DNA of 64,000 nt from CAVQCA01 sp963763115 (GTDB lineage Bacteria; Pseudomonadota; Gammaproteobacteria; UBA9214), in NCBI GenBank assembly GCA_963763115.1, contig CAVXNM010000016.1:5291-69290 (forward strand). Direction: 5' to 3'. Each line of letters opens with the position of its first letter. Within the stretch, counting starts at the first letter, position 1. The notes beneath the pieces are model-generated. The model made no database searches, was not told where the DNA came from, and worked only from the letters and a program-made list of their open reading frames with translations. Shown here piece by piece: positions 27,825-35,271 of the stretch. Position numbers and translations under genes: made by a program.

Positions 27825-28889
27825 CTAACTCATGAGAGAAATACCTCGTCTGTATTCAGTGAAAATCTCAGTACACGTGAGATCCTTTCCAATCTGAACA
27901 CCAGTTAGATAGCCGCTGTTGAGTAATCTTACAACTTCATTCTCTATAATATTACAATCATGTTCTGAAAATCCTAATGCAGTTGCATAGACCCGTGCAT
28001 GTACAACCGTATTTTTCTGTTCACCTACATTTGGATTAATAAGATCCATATTGAGCTTATGGAACGCAAAACCGAGGAATACAATAATTTCTGCCTCAGC
28101 TATACAACGGCGAATAGAAACGATATCGCTTGATGATGTATCAGTCCCCTCAGTAAATGTTTTTATCTGATGTGCTAGCTCCAATAACTGTGCACCACTG
28201 GGTTCATGCCCATACGCAATAGCATTCTCATTCATTTGCCAAGGCAAATAGCCTGCAACACCATAAGGGTGATAGATATTGACTCGTGCTATTAATTCAC
28301 ACGCACGATTACCATCAATTCCATAATAGTTTTGTAATGCATGATACAAATAATGTTCAATGCAGCGGTCATAGTTGAAAATGATTAGAGAGATCAAATC
28401 AAGACGCTGCTCCAAACTTTCAAGCCGACAGTTTTCTACAAGAATCTGAAAGAATTTGTTATACCAAGTACTAGATAGTGACTCGAATTTTAAGTGTGAC
28501 TTCGTGGGATCATCCTCAATATACAATGTACTTCTTCGCTCCGCTTGTAATATCGAACGAACAATTGCTAGTTTGCCGCATAGTTCGATATTTTTATCAC
28601 CGCTGTGTGCATCAATAAAATTGTCAATTGACATTGCTTGTGGCATTGCATCTCTAATCCGCCATCCAACATGTAGAAATGGATTTATATCGCCGGGTTG
28701 TCCATTAGGCTTGCGCACATGTAACCGAAGTGCATTTACTATAGTTATGTCACCACTTAATTGGTCACGGTAATCGAACCTTATATCCAACAGGCTGGAG
28801 ATGACTTTTTTCAGCTGTTCACCAGCAGGCAATCCAACCTCAGTGCTCGCCCCAGCTCCTACAATTAGCAACAATTTGCTATGTGACAT
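27825..28889 (-). CDS. SIR2-like (sirtuin-fold NADase) protein, candidate defence gene
   Basis: The 354-residue protein begins LLLIVGAGASTEVGLPAG (residues 7-24), the NAD-binding GAGAS loop of SIR2_2/SIR2-like domains. It continues with SLIIFNYDRCIEHYL near 167-181 (the TNYD-type motif), VNIYHPYG near 203-210 supplying the catalytic His, and IVFLGFAFHKLN near 260-275. Such proteins lack deacetylase zinc cysteines, as here, and in known antiphage systems (Thoeris ThsA, DSR, pAgo-linked) deplete NAD on infection. A GGTGG ribosome site precedes ATG 28889. Base composition is clearly AT-richer than the core genome, consistent with acquisition. The defence role is inference. Confidence 0.8.
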   Translation of the reverse strand: MSHSKLLLIVGAGASTEVGLPAGEQLKKVISSLLDIRFDYRDQLSGDITIVNALRLHVRKPNGQPGDINPFLHVGWRIRDAMPQAMSIDNFIDAHSGDKNIELCGKLAIVRSILQAERRSTLYIEDDPTKSHLKFESLSSTWYNKFFQILVENCRLESLEQRLDLISLIIFNYDRCIEHYLYHALQNYYGIDGNRACELIARVNIYHPYGVAGYLPWQMNENAIAYGHEPSGAQLLELAHQIKTFTEGTDTSSSDIVSIRRCIAEAEIIVFLGFAFHKLNMDLINPNVGEQKNTVVHARVYATALGFSEHDCNIIENEVVRLLNSGYLTGVQIGKDLTCTEIFTEYRRGISLMS

Positions 28890-28962
28890 TCCGCCACCAA
28901 ATTGATCCTAGGAAAATACATAATTTTTCACCTAAGTCTTCACCCGAGAACACTTCAAGCGC

Positions 28963-28992
28963 AAAAAAACAACTCGTTGGTGGCTTGAGTTG
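28963..28992 (-). terminator. Intrinsic terminator after the tRNA-Val fragment
   Basis: On the minus strand CAACTC (28992-28987) pairs with GAGTTG (28975-28970), with an 11-base loop, and is followed by seven Ts. It lies 11 bases downstream of the CCA end of the tRNA-Val fragment, so it is probably that tRNA gene's own terminator, preserved with the fragment. Confidence 0.65.
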
Positions 28993-29002
28993 CTGATTCT
29001 AA

Positions 29003-29033
29003 TGGTAGGCGCGATTGGTTTTGAACCAACGAT
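29003..29033 (-). other. 3' fragment of tRNA-Val(GAC): putative attachment site
   Basis: The minus strand reads TCGTTGGTTCAAAACCAATC followed by GCGCCTACCA. This is the T-arm, acceptor 3' strand and CCA end of a tRNA-Val(GAC) as I know it from gammaproteobacteria (acceptor pair AGGCGCG/CGCGCCT). The 5' two-thirds are absent: the preceding sequence has no D-arm and no AGGCGCG. A tRNA 3' end alone, with its terminator, is the classic product of integration by a tyrosine recombinase. No integrase gene is visible nearby. Confidence 0.7.
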
Positions 29034-29359
29034 CCCGGTCAAGAAAAGCCACCTGTCCGGCTGGATCATATCAACCGGGAGACTACCCATCCTATACGGG
29101 AAAATACCTACTAGACGGTTGAGGCGCACCTGACAGATTCCCACGACCCACCTTGCCAGACTCCCCGGCATGGACCTATCCAAGATGACCCGCCATGAGA
29201 TCGAGGCACTATTGCGGCTGCTGGCAGAAATGGAGCGCGAGTAACTAGCGTTGCTGATGTAGGATCGGTGGGAGGCAGAACTACAAGGGCAGCCACATGG
29301 TTTGTGCTAAAGGTCCGGAATCGGCCAACTACGGAGCTTTAGCGAACACTGATATTCAA

Positions 29360-29455
29360 TTACGAGTGCGGCATAGGGGCATGGGCACTGTCATGTTTTG
29401 CCAGTGCAGTGGTACAAATAAAGGAAAATGCAAGAAACAGTCCTAGATATTTCAT
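29360..29455 (-). CDS. 31-residue secreted peptide ORF
   Basis: ATG 29455 is preceded by GGAGCGTAGGAAC, a good ribosome site. The peptide opens with a textbook signal sequence, MKYLGLFLAFSFICTTALA, then leaves only KHDSAHAPMPHS before TAA at 29360. It could be a genuine micropeptide or the surviving start of a truncated exported protein. The rest of 29245-29650 holds nothing else I can support. Confidence 0.45.
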   Translation of the reverse strand: MKYLGLFLAFSFICTTALAKHDSAHAPMPHS

Positions 29456-29650
29456 GTTCCTACGCTCCGGTATCAGGCTTTATATTTAAACCGTGATCTT
29501 GTCAAATCTCTTGGCTGACAACTCATACGGTACTTTGATGGGAGGGGTACCAGAATCTTGTCATGGAGACCGTTTGGACTGGTCGGGGACAAGGCTAGTC
29601 TGCTAGGCTGCGGTATCTAACTGTTAGTCCAAGTCCTCCTAGAGAAAAGT

Positions 29651-30652
29651 ATGTACACAGATGAAGATCTCGATTACGCAGTAAAAAAAGGAATATTTAC
29701 GGGCGAATCCGTTGGGGAATTTCGAGCTCAATTGTCCTCAACAAAAAACACACCTTCTGTGGACGAGGAGAATTTCCGTCTAATTACAGGTTTTAATGAC
29801 ATATTTGTAGTAATCGCCTGTATGTTGCTGCTTTTCTCTTCAAAGTGGGTGCTGAGCACAATTAATGAGTCCCTGGGTTCGCTTGTATTTACCGTAATGG
29901 CATGGGGTTTGGCCGAGTTTTTTGTGCTAAGAAGAAAAATGGCGTTACCGGCAATAGTATTGCTGTTGTCTTTTGTTGGTGGTGTGTTCGGGTTAAGCCT
30001 GAGCCTGTTTCACTCTCTGTCGGAAACATCATTAATTGTTGCTGCCGCGCTAGCAGCCATTGCTGCATATTTTCATTGGCGACGATTCAAGGTGCCGATT
30101 ACCGTCGCTACGGGTACAGCAGCAGCCATAGGCTTTCTTATCGCGTCAATCCTGTCAATATTCCCTGGTGCAAAAGACTGGCTAGATGTCATTCTCTTTA
30201 TATGTGGTGTTGTAACATTCGTATTTGCCATGTATTGGGATGCTTCAGATCTAAACAGGACAACCCGTCGATCTGATGTGTCCTTCTGGCTCCATCTTTT
30301 GTCTGCCCCCCTTATTATTCACCCTGTTTTCTCAAATCTGGGTATCCTGGATGGGAAGGAAAGTTTGAGTAGCATGGCTATAGTTATCATCCTGTATTTT
30401 CTAATGACGTTCGTGTCCGTTGTCGTTGACAGGCGTGCTTTCATGGTTTCATCGCTGATCTATGTGCTTTACGCTCTTTCAAGTCTTCTAAAAGTTTATG
30501 GGGTTGTTGGCTACAGCTTTGCTTTGACAGGTGTAATTATTGGATCTGCGCTTTTATTGTTGTCAGCATTCTGGCATCCAGCCAGAACAAAATTATTAGC
30601 TCTATTATCCCCGTCAATTCAGAACCATGTACCTGGTATTAACAATAACTGA
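29651..30652 (+). CDS. Multi-pass integral membrane protein of unknown function
   Basis: The 333-residue protein has a soluble N-terminus (about 50 residues, beginning MYTDEDLDYAVKKGIFTGES) followed by roughly ten closely spaced membrane helices to residue 315. The arrangement resembles DUF2157/DUF4401-type membrane proteins, and I recall very similar hypothetical proteins in gammaproteobacteria, but no function. No catalytic motif is visible. It is a single gene, with a GGGAGGGGTACC-like purine stretch well upstream and AGAGAAAAGT immediately before the ATG. Confidence 0.75.
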   Translation: MYTDEDLDYAVKKGIFTGESVGEFRAQLSSTKNTPSVDEENFRLITGFNDIFVVIACMLLLFSSKWVLSTINESLGSLVFTVMAWGLAEFFVLRRKMALPAIVLLLSFVGGVFGLSLSLFHSLSETSLIVAAALAAIAAYFHWRRFKVPITVATGTAAAIGFLIASILSIFPGAKDWLDVILFICGVVTFVFAMYWDASDLNRTTRRSDVSFWLHLLSAPLIIHPVFSNLGILDGKESLSSMAIVIILYFLMTFVSVVVDRRAFMVSSLIYVLYALSSLLKVYGVVGYSFALTGVIIGSALLLLSAFWHPARTKLLALLSPSIQNHVPGINNN

Positions 30653-30959
30653 CTGCGCGACCAAACCTGACAAGGCACTGTTGTCGGATAAATTATGTAC
30701 TGCCGCTAACTTTCCCGTTTACGATGTTTGGCGCATATGCCGAGCCAAGGGATAAGCCACTGATTCTATGCAATGCTGAATCAGCATCTATCCGGAAAAA
30801 GGCTGTTCTCGGGAAAGATCGTCAAACAGCAGGCTGGCTTTGGTAAGCTTAACGCGTACTCTCTGGGACAAACCAGACCTTCCCTAATTGTGATATCCCT
30901 ACGAGTGCGGGGTGCATGAACGGGGATAACCGGCCAAAATAAGAACTTTAGACGCAAAC
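30653..30959. other. Intergenic stretch, no feature seen
   Basis: No ORF, repeat or RNA is supported between the membrane protein and the terminator at 30960. It may contain decayed sequence. Confidence 0.35.
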
Positions 30960-30980
30960 AAAAACGGCCCCGAAGGGCCG
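30960..30980 (-). terminator. Intrinsic terminator (minus strand)
   Basis: CGGCCC (30980-30975) and GGGCCG (30970-30965) form a six-base stem closed by a TTCG tetraloop and followed by TTTTT on the minus strand. It ends the transcript of the PEP-CTERM-like remnant and probably of the lipoprotein upstream. Confidence 0.8.
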
Positions 30981-30996
30981 ACTCTTAGTGAAGTTG

Positions 30997-31159
30997 TTAG
31001 GTTGTTTTCTTACGCCTTGATATTCCTATCAGCCCCAGCAGACCACTGCCGAAAAAACCACACGATTGCAGGTACCGGTACCGCGCTGACATCGCTTAAA
31101 TGAACAGCCCGGGCGAAGACGCTGTAGTCCTTGCCGAGGATGTCCTGGGATATATGTGT
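30997..31159 (-). pseudogene. C-terminal remnant of a PEP-CTERM-like sorted protein, frameshifted
   Basis: The minus strand encodes SAVPVPAIVWFF, then after a one-base shift in the six-T run (31052-31057) FGSGLLGLIGISRRKKTT-stop at 30997. VPxPA, a hydrophobic helix with FGSGLLGL, and a terminal Arg/Lys cluster form the exosortase/archaeosortase-type tail common in gammaproteobacterial exopolysaccharide producers. Only about 50 codons remain, directly downstream of the lipoprotein stop. The mature protein is lost, but a functional terminator follows. Confidence 0.65.
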
Positions 31160-31576
31160 TTATTGCCAGCCGATCACCTCATAGCCGCGCTCGCGCAGGC
31201 AACGGGCAACGAAATTCTTGAATATCGGTGATGTCTCGGTCGCCTGCATGCCACCACTCACAGTGCCGGCAGCTGCACCGGCGGCTGCACCAGCCAGTGC
31301 GCGCTGACCTGCGTTACCACTTACCAGGCCCCACGCGCCTGCGGCGGCACCACCGACCGCAGCGCCACCAACGGCTTTTTTACCCACCTCACTGTCTTTG
31401 TTCTCGGCGACACCACTGGAGTGTGCCAACTGTTTGCAGGCAGCGACATCCTGTTCGGCCTGCACCTGTCCGACACTCTGCATATGGCTGTTGGGATAGA
31501 GCACCGGCATGGGTGGTGCACTGGCACATCCAACCAGTAACCCTCCCAGGACAATGCCGGTGGACTTTAATCTCAT
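31160..31576 (-). CDS. Glycine-zipper outer-membrane lipoprotein
   Basis: The 138-residue protein has a lipoprotein signal MRLKSTGIVLGGLLVGCASA (Cys17), then a soluble part and a glycine/alanine-rich zipper (VGKKAVGGAAVGGAAAGAWG and ALAGAAAGAAAGTVSGG, residues 65-110), and ends RCLRERGYEVIGWQ. This matches glycine-zipper family envelope proteins that oligomerise in the outer membrane. Their cellular role is mostly undefined. It appears to be intact, with typical length. Confidence 0.8.
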   Translation of the reverse strand: MRLKSTGIVLGGLLVGCASAPPMPVLYPNSHMQSVGQVQAEQDVAACKQLAHSSGVAENKDSEVGKKAVGGAAVGGAAAGAWGLVSGNAGQRALAGAAAGAAAGTVSGGMQATETSPIFKNFVARCLRERGYEVIGWQ

Positions 31577-31935
31577 GCGGCGTCTTCCACTGTTGCCTGT
31601 ATCGTGTGTACATCGCGTTGGGGGAAAAGTATGGAAATACCCTCTTTGTCAAAACACTGTTAGAGAGTATAGGAAAAGTAAACGCCTTTTTCATCACTCG
31701 TCAACGGTTCATCCAAGTGTAACGAAGTGATCTGCGCCCTGCCACGACCCCGAAATACTGTCCCATACCGCACAACACTATCCAATTGTTCGCGTTCGTT
31801 CGTACCACTTGCGCGGCTACCCCTGGCATCAGGTCAAGCGGAATCATGGCGCTCCCTTTTGGGTCGTTCTTGTTCGTTTAGCGACTGTTAATATAAGCAC
31901 CAGCTAAACGGCGACTTTGGGTCGTTTCCGGACCT
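31577..31935. other. Intergenic region upstream of the glycine-zipper gene
   Basis: No ORF is supported. The sequence from about 31850 onward is the flank shared with the 3' side of repeat copy A (for example GGACCTTTAG and ATTCAGACCCGCCTGACAGG versus related sequence near 26736-26775). Confidence 0.4.
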
Positions 31936-32115
31936 TTAGTGTTTCCTTATCTGGCATTCAGACCCGCCTGACAGGCACCCATCAAGCACCCTACACAACC
32001 GCCACGCTATCCGCTCCAACCGTTGCGCCATATCATCATCACCCTGGAGCCTGGTGCGTTCCATTTCTGCGATCACTTCCCACCATGCCTGCTGTATCTC
32101 TTTGCGTGCGTCCAT
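31936..32115 (-). CDS. Small repeated ORF, copy B (most complete, 59 residues)
   Basis: From ATG 32115 this reads MDARKEIQQAWWEVIAEM and continues to QIRKH-stop at 31936. It is predicted to be almost entirely helical and charged, without a signal peptide. It is related to copies A (26748-26885) and C (32983-33060), and B is the only one with both the start and the C-terminal half. A Shine-Dalgarno site is weak. The family is not known to me; three copies in 6.3 kb suggest a mobile or island-linked gene. Confidence 0.5.
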   Translation of the reverse strand: MDARKEIQQAWWEVIAEMERTRLQGDDDMAQRLERIAWRLCRVLDGCLSGGSECQIRKH

Positions 32116-32314
32116 GTCGCCATGATGGCAAGACGAGGAAGTTGGGTCTGTATACATTGCCGGATGGGAGTGTAGGAAAGGACCGTATTGAAAATGACCC
32201 GAAGACTCGGCGCTTCCGATGCTGCAAGGTCATTGGGCGTATCTTAATCAACGGGTCAAGCTGCTACATCTAACCTAGGACAGATGTGTGAGTATCCGCC
32301 AGTGGGAAAACTAC

Positions 32315-32575
32315 TTATTCTGTCAAACTGCCCAATTGACCGCCAAACTGCTTCGAGGTCAGTGGCGCATGATCCGGCACAATGGCAGAAATTAAGTCAA
32401 TGTGTCTTGCTCGGTGAGCGTGTACCCTTTGTCCAATCAAGAAGTAAATGACAATGGTACAGACGAACATCGATAGTAAGGTTGCAGGCCAGTACCACGT
32501 TATCAGGAAATAAATAACTACGTAGAAAACCACACTCAGGCTGACTGCCTGAGATATCAGAATGAACTTTTCCAT
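32315..32575 (-). CDS. Small membrane protein, two predicted helices
   Basis: ATG 32575 follows GGGGGCGT and begins MEKFILISQAVSLSVVFYVV; a second hydrophobic segment follows (LLSMFVCTIVIYFLIG). The remaining 35 residues are polar. The 86-residue protein resembles no family I can name. Composition and the lack of operon partners place it in the accessory stretch. A spurious extension of 14 codons upstream is not supported. Confidence 0.5.
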   Translation of the reverse strand: MEKFILISQAVSLSVVFYVVIYFLITWYWPATLLSMFVCTIVIYFLIGQRVHAHRARHIDLISAIVPDHAPLTSKQFGGQLGSLTE

Positions 32576-32982
32576 ACGCCCCCAAGGCCGTGGATGTACT
32601 GCAAGTCTAACCCTCAATTCATGACATAGATATTACGGGAATCACTTAGACCAGCCTGTGACTGCGAAGGCGTGGCGATCCGGGGCGGGGTCATGGGGTA
32701 ATTGGCGGGAGCGAGGCGGGGAGGGTAGATTCTAGGACAGAGACCGCCACATGGATCGATCCTTATCATCCGAATTGAATGGAGAACAGGGTGGAAATAT
32801 ATCTCCCGAAAAAGAGAGACGGGCACATGGCAATAGCGAAGATATGAAAGAGGGGGGGTGCCCCTACTTCATGGCGCACTGATAAAAGCCACAATCTCGC
32901 GGGTCCTTCTCGGTTCAAATAATTACGGGTAAACGGACGCGAGGGCATCTCACAGAGATAGGTGATTTGACGATTTCCTTCA
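32576..32982. other. Non-coding or decayed stretch
   Basis: Nothing here is supported as a gene. Short minus-strand frames around 32614-32948 have no motif, signal peptide or ribosome site. Confidence 0.35.
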
Positions 32983-33060
32983 CTAATCTACCCTGTCGCT
33001 AACGCGCAGAGCGCAAGGCACCTCCCACATCACCTGCTGTATATCTCTGCGCATGTCCAT
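32983..33060 (-). pseudogene. Small repeated ORF, copy C (5' fragment only)
   Basis: From ATG 33060 it reads MDMRRDIQQVMWEV, matching the start of copy B (MDARKEIQQAWWEV), then diverges (PCALRVSDRVD) and stops at 32983. This is the N-terminal complement of copy A, which retains only the C-terminal half. It lies about 200 bases from tRNA-Pro. Confidence 0.5.
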
Positions 33061-33266
33061 GGTGGCAGCATGGCGGGTTGGAATGATCTGGTCTGTCAGA
33101 TACGTCTGATTGTGGTGTGAGGCGGTGCTGGCTGTCTAGTAAAGTCGCGGAGTGTGCAGGAGCGCAGATTGTGCCGAAATTGATATTTTTATCTTTGATT
33201 TTCCGTACCAGCGTCCGTACGGTTTTCGATTACTCGGTGGGAAATCGCGTAACTTATTGTTTTGAT

Positions 33267-33343
<77 letters not shown>

Positions 33344-33345
33344 AT

Positions 33346-34314
33346 TCAATATGTGCGATTGACGGAAAAATCCGCGAGGCTGTACAGGGCCTCTTTGTAT
33401 CTGGATGCCGGCAACGGCTCCAGTGCCGCAATGGCCTGATCGGCCTCCCGTTGCGCAGCCTGCGCAGTGTACGGGATGCTTCCAGTTGATTCAATGACGG
33501 CGAGCACGGCTGTCAGGTTTTCATGCCCGCCGTTCTCGATCGCCGTGCGGATGAGCTGCGCTTCTTCCGGCGTGCCCAGGTGCATGGCGCGAAGCAGCGG
33601 CAGTGTTGGCTTGCCCTCGGCGAGGTCATCCCCGAGGTTTTTGCCGGTATCCCCGGGTGAAGCGTTGTAATCCAGGACGTCGTCGATCAGCTGGAAGGCG
33701 ATGCCGAGGTGCAATCCATAGCCGGCCAGAGCGGTTTCGACCGCCTCCGGCTGTCTGCCCAGGATCGCACCGATCTGCGCGGCGGCCTCGAAGAGCCTGG
33801 CGGTCTTGCGACTAATCACTTCCATGTAGCGCGCTTCTGTGGTGTTCGCCTCGTGGCAGTTGAGCAACTGCAGCACTTCTCCCTCAGCGATGGTGTTGGT
33901 CGTGTGCGACATGAGTTCCATGATGTGCATGTCGTTGGCCTCGACCATCATTTCGAAGGCGCGCGAATAGAGAAAATCCCCGACCAGGACGCTGGCCTCG
34001 TTGCCCCACACGGCGTTGGCGGTCTTGTTGCCGCGGCGCAAGAGCGAGGCGTCGACGACATCATCATGCAGCAGCGTGGCGGTGTGGATGAATTCGACCA
34101 CCGCGGCCAGGTTGATATGCTGGTTGCCCTGGTATTGGCTGGCGCGGGCGGAAAGCAGGACCAGCAGCGGGCGCAGCCGCTTGCCGCCGCTGTTTATAAT
34201 GTAATTTGAAAGCTGGTTGATCAGGGTTACATCGCTGTACAGGCGTGACCTGATCAATGCATCGACTGCCGCCACGTCGTCTGACACGAGTGCACGCAAC
34301 GCCTCGATGCTCAT
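33346..34314 (-). CDS. ispB: Octaprenyl diphosphate synthase
   Basis: This trans-prenyltransferase extends farnesyl diphosphate with isopentenyl diphosphate to make the ubiquinone side chain. The first aspartate-rich motif is LLHDDVVDASLLRRGN near residue 82, the second FQLIDDVLDY near residue 207, and GGKRLRP near residue 43 is the IPP-binding site. Starting at ATG 34314 the protein is 322 residues, equal to E. coli IspB; an upstream ATG at 34347 would add 11 residues. It is divergent from rplU with about 210 bases between, the usual arrangement. Confidence 0.95.
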   Translation of the reverse strand: MSIEALRALVSDDVAAVDALIRSRLYSDVTLINQLSNYIINSGGKRLRPLLVLLSARASQYQGNQHINLAAVVEFIHTATLLHDDVVDASLLRRGNKTANAVWGNEASVLVGDFLYSRAFEMMVEANDMHIMELMSHTTNTIAEGEVLQLLNCHEANTTEARYMEVISRKTARLFEAAAQIGAILGRQPEAVETALAGYGLHLGIAFQLIDDVLDYNASPGDTGKNLGDDLAEGKPTLPLLRAMHLGTPEEAQLIRTAIENGGHENLTAVLAVIESTGSIPYTAQAAQREADQAIAALEPLPASRYKEALYSLADFSVNRTY

Positions 34315-34522
34315 TGTAACATTTTGATTGTAAATGACTTCCTGCATTTCTGTGTATTTATGGCCGGATTGGCCGCGTGATGTTCTGTTTATTAGATGGA
34401 CTGGTTAGTTTAACGATCTTGTTCGTCACGCACCAGAAGGTATTTGATTGACCTTGAACAGGGCAATCATTAAAATGAGCGGCCTTTTTCTGAATACTGG
34501 TGATACAGCTGGAGTTTCCGAC

Positions 34523-34831
34523 ATGTATGCCGTGATAAAAACCGGTGGTAAGCAGTACCGGGTCTCGCAGGGAGATACCTTGAGGGTTGAGAAACTGAAC
34601 GCCGGTGAGGGTGAGTCCGTGGAGTTCGAGCGGGTCCTGATGATTGGTGCGGACGACGATATCAAGATCGGCGCACCCTACCTGGACGGCAGCCGCGTGA
34701 CCGCCAGGGTGAAAAGCCATGGCCGTGCTGACAAGGTGGACATCGTCAAGTTCAAACGACGCAAGCATCACATGAAGCGGATGGGACATCGTCAGAGCTA
34801 CACCGAAGTGGAGATCACGGGCATCTCGTGA
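34523..34831 (+). CDS. rplU: 50S ribosomal protein L21
   Basis: MYAVIKTGGKQYRVSQGDTL is the L21 start, and the end contains FKRRKHHMKRMGHRQSYTEV, the rRNA-binding basic region. At 102 residues the length is normal. ATG 34523 lies eight bases after GGAG, which rules out the in-frame upstream ATG at 34448. It is followed after 26 bases by rpmA in the standard L21-L27 operon. Confidence 0.98.
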   Translation: MYAVIKTGGKQYRVSQGDTLRVEKLNAGEGESVEFERVLMIGADDDIKIGAPYLDGSRVTARVKSHGRADKVDIVKFKRRKHHMKRMGHRQSYTEVEITGIS

Positions 34832-34857
34832 TGGTCCGCGTTTAAGAGGATACTTAC

Positions 34858-35115
34858 ATGGCACACAAGAAGGCAGGCGGCAGTACACGTAACGGCCGCG
34901 ATTCTGAATCGAAGCGCTTGGGCGTCAAATGCTACGGTGGTGAGTCGGTGATCGCCGGCAATATCATCATTCGACAGCGGGGCACGCGTTTCCACGCCGG
35001 CAGCAACGTTGGCTGCGGACGGGACCATACCCTGTTCGCCAAGAGTGACGGCACCGTGCGTTTTGTCGAGCGTGGTGCCAAAAAACGCAAGTACGTGGAA
35101 GTGGTCGCCGGCTGA
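34858..35115 (+). CDS. rpmA: 50S ribosomal protein L27
   Basis: The 85-residue protein starts MAHKKAGGSTRNGRDSESKR, with no N-terminal extension as in Firmicutes, and contains GNIIIRQRGTRFHAGSNVG. L27 contacts the peptidyl-transferase centre through its N-terminus. AGAGGA precedes the start. The gene is followed by an intrinsic terminator. Confidence 0.98.
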   Translation: MAHKKAGGSTRNGRDSESKRLGVKCYGGESVIAGNIIIRQRGTRFHAGSNVGCGRDHTLFAKSDGTVRFVERGAKKRKYVEVVAG

Positions 35116-35141
35116 GCCTGAGATCCTGATGGATTGAACGA

Positions 35142-35165
35142 CCCCGCCCCCGTGCGGGGTTTTTC
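35142..35165 (+). terminator. Intrinsic terminator after rpmA
   Basis: CCCCGC pairs with GCGGGG over a six-base loop, followed by TTTTT. It separates the ribosomal protein operon from obgE. Confidence 0.85.
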
Positions 35166-35271
35166 ATTTAGGGGAAGGAAAAATCGCTTGCCCATGTGAT
35201 GTATCGGGGCGGTGCGGTGTTTCTCCTGTCAAGTGTTTAATATCCATACCTGAATCTGTCATCCGCACCCC

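Noticed and set aside
29170..29244. 24-codon plus-strand ORF ending AEMERE
   Set aside because: It shares a few residues with the repeated small ORF but is too short and in a different context to call a copy.
26212..33260. Possible CRISPR array in the accessory region
   Set aside because: The repeats here are long, diverged and only three, without regular spacers.
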